A stretch of 64,000 nt of DNA from Doryteuthis pealeii. Taxonomy: Eukaryota > Mollusca > Cephalopoda > Myopsida > Loliginidae. Shown here one piece after another: positions 54,442-64,000 of the stretch. Position 1 is the stretch's first letter; every line of letters starts with the position of its first letter. The notes under the pieces were generated by a model. That model saw only the letters and a program-made list of their open reading frames with translations, was not told where the DNA came from and searched no databases. The stretch is taken from the NCBI GenBank assembly GCA_023376005.1, contig CM042160.1, forward strand, positions 88,000,955-88,064,954. The letters are read 5' to 3'. Position numbers and translations under genes: made by a program.

Positions 54442-55014
54442 CTACACGCTTACCCGATTAGGTACGGAGAGCTACGTCAGATTATGCATGCGCAAATGCC
54501 AAGATTTGTCTGCAGTACCACACGGCTAAAAATCTGTTCTTGGTAGAGAGAGAAAAAGAAAAAGTTTATTTACATTAACTTAGAAATAAACCTATTATTT
54601 TATTTTTAAAACGTAATATTCTTTAGCTTAGAAAATTGAAAGTTTAATTAAAAAAAAAAAATTAAATAATGTAAATTTCTGGTTTTACGAATATTTTTTC
54701 TTTATTTACTTAAAGACGAAGATTATTTTATTTACATTTATTTTAGGTACCGACAATTTGTGCACTCATTTTAATTAAAAAAAAAAACGAAATAAAATTA
54801 ATTAAATCGATTATTTAAGGTATTTTTTTTTTGTTTTAGTCGAAAACATAATGAGCCTCAGTAAAAAAAAAAAATATATTGATGTAATGAATATGTAAAT
54901 ACCTTGGTGCCCCCTCACTATAATCTGATTGAACAGTGTCATGTATAAATAGTCGACACTGTTATGGTACAGGCACCTCAGCCTATAAGCCCAGTGTGTT
55001 TCGGCCACTGGACC

Positions 55015-55260
55015 GGCTAAGTTGGTTGATAGCGTCGATCCCAGGGGGCCGTCCCCCCAGGCAATACCTGTCCCCTCGATTTAAAGGGACAGGACTGGGT
55101 TTATTGCTCAGCGCCTGAGGCGCTCTCCTTGAGGGGTAATGCCGACGGGATCGACGCTATTTTTCTACCTACCACCCATGAGTCTCGACTTGTGGGTGGG
55201 CCCACGTAAAAAGGCCTTGTGTCGTATCGTGTACAAGTGGGGTACATGTAAATATCCCTA
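55015..55260 (-). mobile_element. GC-rich repeat C, reverse copy
   Basis: On the minus strand CACAAGGCC, GGGCCCACCCACAAG, GGGACAGGTATTGCC and GGGATCGACGCTATC in the family order. Confidence 0.7.
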
Positions 55261-55683
55261 AGCTTACAACCTAAACTTACTCGCCAGACTACACCACGAC
55301 TGCTCGGAAGACGTATTGCTATTCGACGCATCAACTACTACTGCGATAATAAACCAAATACCAACTTCATAATATATCCCTTAACCCGGATATATCAAAT
55401 ATGTAATTTATTTTTAATACATTTTAAAAATGAAATTTGCCCACAAATGATCAAGTGAATATTCACGAAGCGCTCTAAACAATCCCTGTTATCAGCATTT
55501 TAAAACGTTCTTAAAAGTTTCTTCTTAGAAATCAATAACAAAAAACATTAAATACACTATATACAGAAAAATGACTAATTTTTAAACGAAATATCTTTTT
55601 TTTTCTAAACACGCAGAAAAAAAGACGCTCTAAAACTTCTTGTGGGTTGTTTACAAAAGAAGGGGGAAATGTCATGTGATCTA

Positions 55684-55827
55684 TGTAAAGTTGGTAAGGT
55701 CGGTTTAAGTATTGTATCAACCTCAGAGTACTGCCAGTGATTAGCCAAGAGTTAGATCATATGATTCTGGCCGAGTCTATAAGTAGGAGCGCACATTCAT
55801 CACACACCTTATATCCAGAATTTCTCA
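55684..55827 (+). mobile_element. Internally deleted solo LTR with 5-bp target duplication
   Basis: TGTAAAGTT ... TTTCTCA, flanked by ATCTA at 55679-55683 and 55828-55832. It shares the ends and the GTATTGTATCA.CCTCAGAG block with 15216-15518 but lacks about 160 bases after the first nine. Confidence 0.8.
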
Positions 55828-55984
55828 ATCTATTTTCTACAGTGGGCCAAGATTGATAAACCAAAAAATTACCAAAAACCAGAGAATTATCTGATTTTAA
55901 TTAAATTTTCAATGTTGACTTATGGGGTAGAATGAGGTTTAGGTATTTTATGGTTTAAATGTAACTGGATATTCTGGTTGCGTG

Positions 55985-56265
55985 TTCTTAGGGCTTTTTG
56001 CTTTGTACCCCATCTCATTTGGTGGTCGCACTGAAAAGAAGGAATTTAAGGAACAAAAAGAAAGAGACAAAGGTAGGAGGTAGTTTCATGACTTAGGCTT
56101 TATTGCCCGGGTCATAGTCGACCGTGGCAAAGGGATATGCCCCTGGCCGAGGAAGCGACTACACTCAGTTAAGGCCTGAACTCGAATGGCCGAGATATTC
56201 TTTTGGGGGTCGGGGGACAGTCCTTTATGTCGGATGGAGGGTTCTTCCAGTGATGGGAGTTTTTT
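55985..56265 (-). repeat. Repeat F, reverse copy
   Basis: Inverse of 43.95-44.40 kb: AAATGAGATGGGG complement at one end, GGCCGAGATATTC and GATGGAGGGTTCTTCC at the other. Its open plus frame (56124-56405) is repeat-derived. Confidence 0.65.
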
Positions 56266-56489
56266 TAAATTTTTTATATTTAAATTTTATTTTAGTTTTA
56301 TCTAGTCCCCACAGACTTATTAATCAACGAGTTCTTTCTTTTAAATTTCTGAATCATTTCAATCAAACCGATTCAATGGAAATAAATCGAAATTCTTTAA
56401 AATAAATATTACCGTTCGCGCCACCCATATGCGCATTGAGAAAACAATTTATATACCTCATTAATAGATACAATTCATTTAAGATATAA

Positions 56490-57065
56490 AATCCCTAATT
56501 CTAAGTTTTAAGTTTTATATTTTTAGATTCTAAAAACGAATATTTATTTAATAACAAGCCTACTTTAGTGTTTGTTATCTAATTATTTTGGGAGAAAACT
56601 CAATTCAAAAGTTAGGGCCCGACCCTTTTAGACAGAACAGATATCGATGTATATTTTTTCACTGATAAACTAAAAGGCAATTATATATGTATATATGAAC
56701 AACAGAGTAAAAAAATATCTCAAAAATTTTTTGTTTTTATACTTAATTTTCAGATTTTCGGTACTTATTTTCTACCAGAGGCGCCCCTGTAATTTTTTTC
56801 TTCTATTCACACCTTTGGTCTTTTTATTCATACTGTAATTAATTAAAAATTATATAACCCTACCGATAATTTGCGTCCCAAAAATTAGGTGGGCGGGGGT
56901 CAAAATTAAGTGATCTGAAAAAATCAGAAAGTTTTTGAATAAAATAACTAATACATTATAGAATTCATTCGTTGATAAATCAACACTGAAAATTTCATTA
57001 AATTCGGATAATTTCGTGATTTTTGGCAATTTTTTTTCAATCAGTGGGGTTAAATGTATTTTGTA
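56490..57065 (-). mobile_element. 740-bp AT-rich element, truncated reverse copy
   Basis: Shares the atatcgatgtatatttttt, tattcacacctttggtcttt and aaaatttcattaaattcgg blocks with the other copies. The terminal ACTGGCA part is not visible. Confidence 0.55.
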
Positions 57066-57239
57066 AAATATATTTGGCAGTACCTATTATTTAGAAATAA
57101 AACAATCAAATTCTATATTTGTATATAGATTTTACTAACAATTATTACATTTGTATCAACCTTTGATCATATAAATTTTTATAATTAATAATTAAAGTAA
57201 TTAAAAAAAAACTATTTTAAATCATGACACCACCAAGTC

Positions 57240-57375
57240 ATGATGCGACACAAGGTCTTTTTTTAAAACTGGGGAGCCCTTTTGGGGGCACTTTGGGCAA
57301 TAAAACCCTCCCCTTTAAATCGAGGGGGCAGGTGTTATGTTGAGGAATGACCGTCTGGGATCATGCGGTTAATTT
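57240..57375 (+). mobile_element. GC-rich repeat C, diverged fragment
   Basis: GATGCGACACAAGGTC, GGGCAATAAAACCC and TCGAGGGGGCAGGTG, in family order but shortened. Confidence 0.55.
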
Positions 57376-57574
57376 GTTCAGGGACCGGCTGGATTTTCAC
57401 TGAGACCAGTTGTTGCATAGTCTTCTTCATCACTTACTTCTATATCTTGGACATTTTTTCCGATGGCCGTCTTTGGTATTTTCTAACATCTTGTCTAGCG
57501 TCTGGTCTAGCGTCTGGGGACTTCGGGTCTGGTCTTCTATTGGGGATTTCTATTTATCAGAAGCCCTGTGTCAT

Positions 57575-57920
57575 TGTTAGTTTTTAGAGGTAACAACACA
57601 AGACTCCGATTTGCTTTGATCTTACTTTATTTTTAAATCCCCAACCAGACATCTGCGTAGATTAAGACGGGAGCGCGTGTAACGCGACTTACCCTTCCGT
57701 CGAGCTCGGCTGCTAGTCTCTAACTAACTGAAACTTACTTACTATCTAAACTGAAAGAGAGGGTCCTCTCTACCGGTTCTCACGGCTATCCCCGGAAGAT
57801 AGGGTTAGGACAAAGGTCAAGCTTGTCACTCAATCTTCAAGGCCGTCAGCTGCACTTAAAACGCCATCTTGTTTCTACACTAATGTACACAAATATTAGG
57901 AATCTAATAATTATGTAACA
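57575..57920 (-). mobile_element. Candidate LTR
   Basis: On the minus strand begins TGTTACATAATTATTAG and ends near CTAACA, with AATAAAGTAAGATC about 60 bases before the end. The start matches the TGTTACATAAT of the 15.6-kb LTR-like region. No 5-bp duplication was seen, so borders are tentative. The adjacent open frame (57363-57587, plus) is unlikely to be real. Confidence 0.45.
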
Positions 57921-58183
57921 CAGTGAGTGCCCCCCCCCCGAGAGAAACTGTCTCAACTTTTATGCCTCCCAAATAGTCTTAGCTGAGCGAACCACTCGAA
58001 CTAACAGAGGGTGACAGAAATCTTACAACAGTAACCACTCACAATCTGGAGGGTGCAAGTTCAATACGGTAATATCTATTTTAAAACATTTCAGGTAATC
58101 TGAACATTAGCTAGATAAATGAGAGTAATCTCCCCTTGTTTGTTTCACTTTGAGGAAGCCGTTATGTTTTGGTCGGTCATTTT

Positions 58184-58411
58184 CATTTCACCGTAAATCT
58201 ACACTGAAAATACGAATTTGTTCGAATCAATACAACTGCATATTTTAACACGAAAATATCATAAAATACGTTCTTAGTTGTGCTTGCGCTTTATTTGAAA
58301 TTAACTTGATTGTTATTAAGAACACTTTTTATGATATTTTCGTGTTAAAACATGCAGTTGTATTGATTCGAACAAATTCGTATTTTCAGTGTAGATTTAC
58401 GGTGAAATTAA
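58184..58411. repeat. Inverted repeat with arms of about 90-100 bp
   Basis: TTTCACCGTAAATCTACACTG at the left is mirrored by CAGTGTAGATTTACGGTGAA at the right, around a spacer of about 30-45 bases. A degenerate CTGATGAGCGCTC motif lies on the minus strand just outside (about 58447-58459). Confidence 0.8.
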
Positions 58412-58470
58412 AATTGTTAATTGTTTTATTTTCTGGGGTATTGAGCGCTCATCAGGATCATATGGTGTCG

Positions 58471-58745
58471 TCAATACTTCAGATGTTGTTTCTTCTGAAA
58501 GGTTTGACGGAGGTGTAACGGTAACTGTATCATCATCCCTTTATTCTCTAGGCACTTTGTTAGAGTCCTAGTGGTGCAGCCATACAGTAGCACTGATACA
58601 ACTACAGCTTGGAAGAATTGTCTCTTTAACTTTTCAGTGGGATCAGATTTCCATATGATTGATAATCTATCTATGGCAGACCATGCCTTCTCTATATATG
58701 CATTAACATCACTTTCAAGGATTCCGTCCTTAAGCATCACAGGTC
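58471..58745 (-). pseudogene. LINE reverse-transcriptase C-terminal remnant
   Basis: The open frame reads MLKDGILESDVNAYIEKAW, KLKRQFFQAVVVSVLLYGC and TRTLTKCLENK, the region just after the RT active site. It overlaps and extends upstream of the 14.5-kb remnant. The remainder of the LINE is missing on both sides. Confidence 0.8.
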
Positions 58746-59430
58746 ACCACCTATGCATTAACATCACTTTAAAGCGATGATAATGATGGAAATAAATTAT
58801 GGAATGATTACAAAATCAATCGCATTTCTTGTTTTGTTAAATATTGATCTACAAGCTTGTTCGTAGGTTTTTTTTCTTCACCCTTTTAAATTCCCTCATA
58901 GATAAGATTTTTCAAACAACCACTTTCAGGAAAGCATCAACATGTTCCAAAAAAGATAGTGTTGATTAAAAGAAAGAAGATAATTGATAAAAAAGATAAC
59001 AGTATGAATTTAAAAATATTTCATAATAAAATTATTTAAAAAAATTAAAAAAAAGCTTTAAATTAAAATAAAGAAATTCTTTAAACCTGCAGACATGGAG
59101 AATTCTAAGTGCCATATTTCTTTGCTTTTTGTTTGTTCCTTTTTTTTTTCTTTAAAATAAAATTTTAAAACAGAAAAAGAAAAAGAAAAAAAACTTCTAT
59201 TTTGTTGAAAGGTTATTGTCTCCTTTTGTGATGGCTTCTCCGGATTCATTTATCGCTTGCTCTTGTATAAGTGCCGGTGCTAATTCAACTTTTAATAATT
59301 CATAATCTTGAACAAAAGGCATCTCCACATTTTGTTCGATGAAAGTGGAAGAGCAATTTATGTATAACAAACAAACTAAAAAGCAAACCCTTTGACAATA
59401 GCCCGAGGATCCTCCTTGAAAACAAGATGT
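58746..59430. other. Unassigned AT-rich spacer
   Basis: No gene, RNA or transposon recognised. Confidence 0.5.
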
Positions 59431-59860
59431 TAGTCTCCCGGTTGAGTTTCAGCGTTAGAGGGACCAGGTCTCTCCTTTAGGGTAGTTTTTGAATTTGTTA
59501 AATCTCCGTCTGGAGCCAGATCGTCGAGAGAAACGGTTGCTTGCCTTCCGTCTGGGTGTTGCACAAGTGCGTACTGAGGGTTTGCTTCTATCAATTCCAC
59601 TTCGTTTACCGTATCTGGTTGAGAGAGCCAAGAGGGAAGCGAGGTCCCCGCTGAACTCCGTCGCTGGAAAGGTAGAAATCTTTCGTGTGGGGTGGCGTTG
59701 TTTGCCGTGCACAGTAAATATCATATGGTGTTATAGGGCTGCTGGGAGAAGATTTTCTCAATTATTTATTGAGCAATTGTGGCTGAAGCAGCTAATTGAA
59801 TAGTTTTCCAAATAAAGCTCAAATTGGCCATTACCCTGTGGGTTGTACGAGGTCGCCCGG
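59431..59860. other. GC-richer unassigned segment upstream of a hammerhead motif
   Basis: Balanced composition unlike its surroundings. A 104-codon plus frame (59489-59803) and an overlapping 89-codon minus frame are open, neither with a domain I recognise. It may be the body of a retroelement that ends in the ribozyme motif at 59.9 kb. Confidence 0.3.
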
Positions 59861-59886
59861 CTTATTGCCACTCTCCGTTCCAGTAA

Positions 59887-59931
59887 GCCGCACTGAAGGG
59901 ACTTGATTAGTCGAAACACGTGTCTGTGGAT
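59887..59931 (+). ncRNA. Hammerhead ribozyme with a changed core base
   Basis: CTGAAGG at 59893-59899 (consensus CTGANGA, so the last core A is G). Stem II GACT/AGTC (59900-59903 with 59909-59912). GAA 59913-59915. Stem III ACAC/GTGT, which is self-complementary (59916-59923), then GTC as cleavage triplet ending at C59924. Stem I TGTGG/CCGCA (59925-59929 with 59888-59892), five pairs with one G-U. All but one position fits, so it was probably active before the core mutation. Confidence 0.65.
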
Positions 59932-60391
59932 GACTATATACGCTCCCCTTCCCCCTGGGGTTAAGCACTTTGGAAGGAGATCTCGCTGATGCAAAAATAA
60001 TGAAGATTTGATTTATTCAAATTCAATTATAATTATATATATTGTATATTATTCTTCAAATTAAAAAGTGCACAAACGTCAAACCACTCTAAAAAGAAAA
60101 AACATGCCTCCTATTTAAAATATTAAATGAAAAAAAAATCGAAACTTATTTTATTAAATAGGAATTTTGATTTTGTTTATAATTTTTGGTACAAATGTAG
60201 AATATCACACAAGAAACAACATTAGAATCACATTTTGAGATAGCTGTAGATTACGGAAACTCCGAAGTATCATTACCGAGCGTCGCAAAAACTTCGGGTA
60301 TTTCCGTGAAACATGTAAATTAACATTGCTCAGATTGACACACGGCATTTTTTCTATATCTATCCATCTATCTATCTAACTGAAAAAAAAG

Positions 60392-60446
<55 letters not shown>
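60392..60446. repeat. (TA)n microsatellite
   Basis: Pure TA tract abutting the palindrome that follows. Confidence 0.95.
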
Positions 60447-60451
<5 letters not shown>

Positions 60452-60499
60452 AAAGATAAATATATAAAGGTTTTACATATCTATTTATTAGGTGACAAA

Positions 60500-60548
60500 G
60501 GAACATTCACAACCATATTGGTTTCATGCGATGCAATCATCAGGTGAA
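60500..60548 (-). ncRNA. Type I hammerhead ribozyme, minus arm
   Basis: The mirrored motif of the plus arm. TCATCAG at 60537-60543 is the complement of CTGATGA, and TTTC at about 60525-60528 is the complement of GAAA. It carries the same short stem II and four-pair stem III. Confidence 0.6.
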
Positions 60549-60580
60549 GATGTTTCAAATGTATATAAGACATTTGAAAC

Positions 60581-60628
60581 ATCTTCACCTGATGATTGCA
60601 TCGCATGAAACCAATATGGTTGTGAATG
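60581..60628 (+). ncRNA. Type I hammerhead ribozyme, plus arm
   Basis: CTGATGA 60589-60595. Stem II TGC/GCA (60597-60599 with 60603-60605) framed by a T-T mismatch. GAA 60607-60609. Stem III ACCA/TGGT (60610-60613 with 60617-60620), loop ATA. T60621 completes the triplet GTT. Stem I GTGAA/TTCAC (60622-60626 with 60584-60588). The weak stem II is the only doubt. Confidence 0.65.
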
Positions 60629-60781
60629 TTCCTTTGTGACCTAATAAATAGTTATGTAAAACCTTTATATATTTATCTTATTATATAACAGCTCTATTTT
60701 ATATTGAGCACTCTACCAATTAATACTGCCTTTGGTACGCCATTCCAGCAAAAGCTGAAACAGTGACCATCCCACACTATA

Positions 60782-60782
<1 letters not shown>

Positions 60783-60819
<37 letters not shown>

Positions 60820-60820
60820 A
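60783..60820. repeat. (TA)n microsatellite
   Basis: TA tract. The following 60821-61090 is unassigned AT-rich DNA. Confidence 0.9.
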
Positions 60821-61093
60821 AAGAATAAAACAATCGTATTTATTACTATTCATTTTTTTTGTATTAGGTAGATAGCTGGTATTGATACTACTACTTACTT
60901 TTTTGTAAACAAAAAAAGTAAAATGGCGATTATTATTTTAAGGTTAAATTATAAGGGTGTTGAATTTTTAGATGTATTCGAAAATATAAATCAAATCTTC
61001 ATTATTTTTGCTTTAAAACCCAGACCTGGTGATATTCAATGCGTATATATATTTACTTTGACGTTAATTGTATTATTTTCGAAGTTTCCTTCG

Positions 61094-61113
61094 GACAAAA
61101 TTAATGCAAATTC

Positions 61114-61169
<56 letters not shown>

Positions 61170-61190
61170 AATTTGCATTAATTTTGTCGA
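61094..61190. repeat. (TA)n tract at the centre of a palindrome
   Basis: GACAAAATTAATGCAAATTC before the tract is mirrored by GAATTTGCATTAATTTTGTC after it, so the whole 97 bases can fold as one hairpin. Confidence 0.85.
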
Positions 61191-61254
61191 GAGAGAGAAA
61201 AGAGATTAGCTATACCCAAAATTGACGCAAAATCCTTTTTTGACAAAATGAATT

Positions 61255-61543
61255 CAGCCCCCCCCCAGAAAATAATTTACCAAAAATCAGGGAATTATCG
61301 GATTTTAATGAAATTTCCAGTGTTGATTTATCAATGAATGATCTTTATAATGCATTATTTATTTCATTTCCAAACTTTCTCATTTTTTAAATTTCACTTA
61401 ATTTTGTCCCCTTATTTTGGTTAGTTTTCTGTACTAATTACAGTATAAATAAAGAAATAAAAGACCGAAGTTAGGAATAGAAAAAAAATTACGGGGGAGG
61501 GGGGGTTCTATGAGAAAATAAGTACCGAAAATCAGAAAATGAA

Positions 61544-61593
<50 letters not shown>

Positions 61594-61860
61594 AGATTTA
61601 TTTTTTACTCATTTTGATAATTATTTAATTGGCTATTATCTTATGAAAGAAAAAATCATACATCGATATTTTTTCTGCTTTGAAAGGGGGGGGGTAAATT
61701 TTCAGGAGTTTTTCTTCGAAACTTATTACTTTTTGCACCCAAAATAAAGTTTGCATTTAATAGATATTTATTTTTAGAATTTAAAAATATAACATTTTAA
61801 AATTAACATCTGGATTTTCATATTTTAAAACAATTGAATTGATTTTCAGTGTTATTTACA
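61255..61860 (+). mobile_element. 740-bp AT-rich element, plus-strand copy with inserted (TA)n
   Basis: caaaaatcagggaattatcg (61279), cagtgttgatttatcaatg, AATAAAAGACCG and the gataattatttaattggc block in the same order as at 19.2 kb. A TA tract (61543-61591) lies in the middle. Confidence 0.65.
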
Positions 61861-62378
61861 TAACGTTATAAAATTATTTGTATGGAAACAAATAAGACTT
61901 AAATGTGAATTACCTCACGTAGATTTGCTGGGAGTTTAACTTTTTTTCAGTTTTGCGAAAGACTTCAATATCTAAAAAGGTAAGTTCTCTTCATTATTAC
62001 AATTTTTAATTCAATTATTCATTTTTAATAAAAATATTCAAATTCAAATCGATGTTTTCTCACTTTTTATCTTTAAATTAATAAAAACTTCTAACTTCTA
62101 AACTTCTAAAACTTCTAAAAAAATTAATTAATTTTTAAAAATTTTGTCATTTTCTTTTTAAAAAACGAATTAAATCAAAATAATTAATTCTATAATTTAA
62201 GATCAAAGTCAAAATGTAGTAACAAAATAAACATCAGTAAAATAAAACAATAATATTACATATATACAATTTTCTTTAAATACATTTTAAATTATTAAAT
62301 CTTGCTAAGTAAAGAATGCACTCAAAACCAATGTATTCTTTTTTACAACTTGAACAGTTTCTTCTGTTGCGAGCTTTC
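61861..62378. other. Unassigned AT-rich spacer
   Basis: Contains the AT-rich block shared with 9.4, 27.7, 54.8 and 63.5 kb (about 62150-62290). No gene seen. Confidence 0.5.
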
Positions 62379-62672
62379 TGTGGTGAGCCGGAAGTTATCG
62401 TTTCAACAGACGGAAGTCGAATGGCAAAAATAATTAGTTTGCGCATATGGATCGCGCAACCTTAGTAAAAATAAAATTTAAAATAAAATTCGTAAAATTC
62501 AACCAATCAGAGGCGTTCCCGCCTAATAAGAAAATTTATCAACTATACCTTTTTGGAGCCTATGCTGGACTATAAATAAAGCCAGCCTTTCGGATTCTAA
62601 CCAGAAAGATCTCATTTGCCTAAGGGAATTCACGTCACCCTTTTTAAGAACATTTCGCTTACACGTGGAAGG

Positions 62673-62708
<36 letters not shown>

Positions 62709-63029
62709 AATAACCTATGCTTTCGGAGATAAACCTTATATTCATTCAACTTATGCCTGACTGCTTTTGAGTTGACTTTAAACTTTCACCTTTTCGTTCT
62801 CACTTTTGAACTGTGAAATACCAGCTTACATTTTACATTTGAACTTTAAAAAAAGAACTTTGGGCGGAACCTTGCCCAGTATTCAATGCTATCTTTTTGT
62901 ATACATTTTGTTAATACAATTTTGTTTGTTTAATCAAGAGTTTTGTCTTCTATGCCATTTTGCTTGATTTATTTATGGTCTTTAAATGTTTGAACACTTT
63001 TATTGAATAAAGACATCAAACATCCCACA
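62379..63029 (+). mobile_element. Candidate solo LTR with CCAAT and TATA boxes
   Basis: Begins TGTGG and ends CCACA. AACCAATCAG (about 62498-62507) lies about 65 bases before CTATAAATA (62570-62578), and AATAAAG (about 63006) lies near the 3' end. This is the U3-R-U5 order of an LTR. A (TC)n tract sits at 62673-62705. Flanks CTTTC and TCTTC do not match exactly, so a host promoter with first exon (possible donor AAG|GTATCT near 62668) is an alternative. Confidence 0.5.
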
Positions 63030-63793
63030 TCTTCCACCATACTTCTTAGAAATCACTTGAAATTGAAATTTGAAAATTATTGATATTTGAAAAGTTTCTT
63101 CTTAGAAATCGATTGACATTGAAATCACACTTACGGGGCACCATACCGGAAGCGGAAGTAAACATTTGAAGTTTGATTAAACCGAAACAATTGGAAATTA
63201 ATATTTGTTTTATTTTTTGTCATGCAAAAAACGGATTTTACTTAGTTAAAAGTTAAAAACTAGTGAGTAAAATTTCAGTAATATTTAATAAATATGTATA
63301 TAAAGTAACGTCTTACTTATTTCTAAAAATAAACGTTTATGAGTATTTTAAAAATATTTAAAAAAAATTATTGAACATGATAATAAAAAAAAAAAAAACG
63401 CAACTTTTCGTAAAAAATTGAACGATTTTTAATGTTAAAAATGTATTAAAAATAAATTGCATATGTAATAATATTTTTCTTTTTTTAAATTATGGTCATT
63501 ATGTTACTACTTATCGATCTAGACAAGAGTTTGACCTTAAATAATCGATTTAATTAATTTTAATTCGTTGAAAAAAAAAGAAGAAGAATTAGCCGACTGT
63601 AGCAGCCGATTTTTGGGTAACCCTAAGATAGATAGATGTAGCAAGGCTCCTAGGAGACAATCGGAGTTAAGGAAAATTGTCGATATTGTAAAAAGTACCT
63701 GGTACCTATTACTTATTGCATTATTAGCTTACTCATATATTACATAAGTTATTACCTTATCTAGATATATGAATAAATTATCTATATATAATA
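63030..63793. other. Unassigned AT-rich spacer
   Basis: Includes a reverse copy of the AT-rich block shared with 62.2 kb (about 63440-63570). No gene recognised. Confidence 0.5.
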
Positions 63794-64000
63794 TCTTATT
63801 ATAATGGAGATTGTGTGTTTTTCTGTCTGTAACCGAAACTATATTACTACTCAAGTCACAATTCTCTTAGTTATTGACATCACATTCTCCATGATTTTAT
63901 TTTTATCTAAACCTCAATTATTAATAAAATTGTCTTACATTATTAATACTGTTAACTATGTCTACATAATGCAATTATATTTATATATACAACAAAATAG
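63794..64000 (+). mobile_element. Helitron-like element (subfamily 2), cut by the window end
   Basis: Starts TCTTATTATAATGGAG after A63793, matching the first 200 bases of 41222-41862. The 3' end lies outside the window. Confidence 0.75.

Larger units (their letters stand above)
60452..60687. mobile_element. Palindromic element with two hammerhead ribozymes
   Basis: Arms of about 110 bases around a spacer of about nine bases near 60562. Differences are few. (TA)n precedes it and AT-rich DNA follows. Each arm encodes one ribozyme motif, head to head. Confidence 0.8.

Noticed and set aside
58425..58462. Hammerhead-like CTGATGAGCGCTC on the minus strand
   Set aside because: The GAAA element is shifted and stem II cannot form with the downstream sequence.
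59489..59803. 104-codon arginine-rich gene
   Set aside because: No domain, overlapping antisense frame of similar quality, and likely part of a retroelement. Kept only as an unassigned segment.

Overview
This window is AT-rich, repeat-dense animal nuclear DNA with one convincing protein-coding gene. The organism is probably a marine lophotrochozoan invertebrate, and a mollusc is my best guess. That guess rests on SINEs derived from tRNA and 5S rRNA, long (TA)n and (CA)n tracts, very low gene density, and a DEAH-helicase/RBR-ligase fusion gene of a type I recall from marine invertebrates. Species cannot be named from the sequence alone.

Layout. 1-2.6 kb holds three decayed copies of the C-terminal end of a LINE with a restriction-like endonuclease, one of them split by a SINE and a foldback MITE. 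2.9-5.5 kb holds SINEs (tRNA-derived and 5S-derived) and the 3' end of a second LINE. 5.6-7.6 kb holds a foldback element with a Helitron inside it, a 106-bp tandem array made from a LINE/SINE 3' tail, and another foldback MITE. 8-18 kb holds more SINEs, (TA)n tracts, a hammerhead-like motif, a perfect 254-bp palindrome, a LINE reverse-transcriptase remnant, a solo LTR and a 24-bp minisatellite. 18-29.5 kb holds foldback elements, a Helitron, a hAT-like MITE with an 8-bp target duplication, a long pyrimidine/CA array and two more hammerhead-like elements. 30-36 kb holds two AT-rich tandem arrays, a broken copy of part of the gene's RING domain, and a 408-bp tRNA-like unit carrying a complete type I hammerhead ribozyme. 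36.5-41.2 kb is the gene on the minus strand. 41.2-64 kb is again nested transposons, LTRs, foldbacks and palindromes.

The gene encodes about 1,555 residues: a DExH-box RNA helicase core, an RRM-like domain and a C-terminal RING-IBR-RING ubiquitin ligase with its catalytic cysteine. Its coding part lies in one exon. A strong 3' splice site lies 43 bases upstream of the ATG, and a Helitron end lies immediately behind that splice site.

The most interesting non-genic material is a set of hammerhead-ribozyme motifs at about 11.3, 26.2, 29.1/29.3, 33.65, 45.3, 59.9 and 60.5/60.6 kb, several of them as head-to-head pairs in large palindromes embedded in TA-rich DNA. A second theme is a 3' tail shared by one LINE and by both the tRNA-derived and 5S-derived SINEs, which suggests that this LINE mobilises them.
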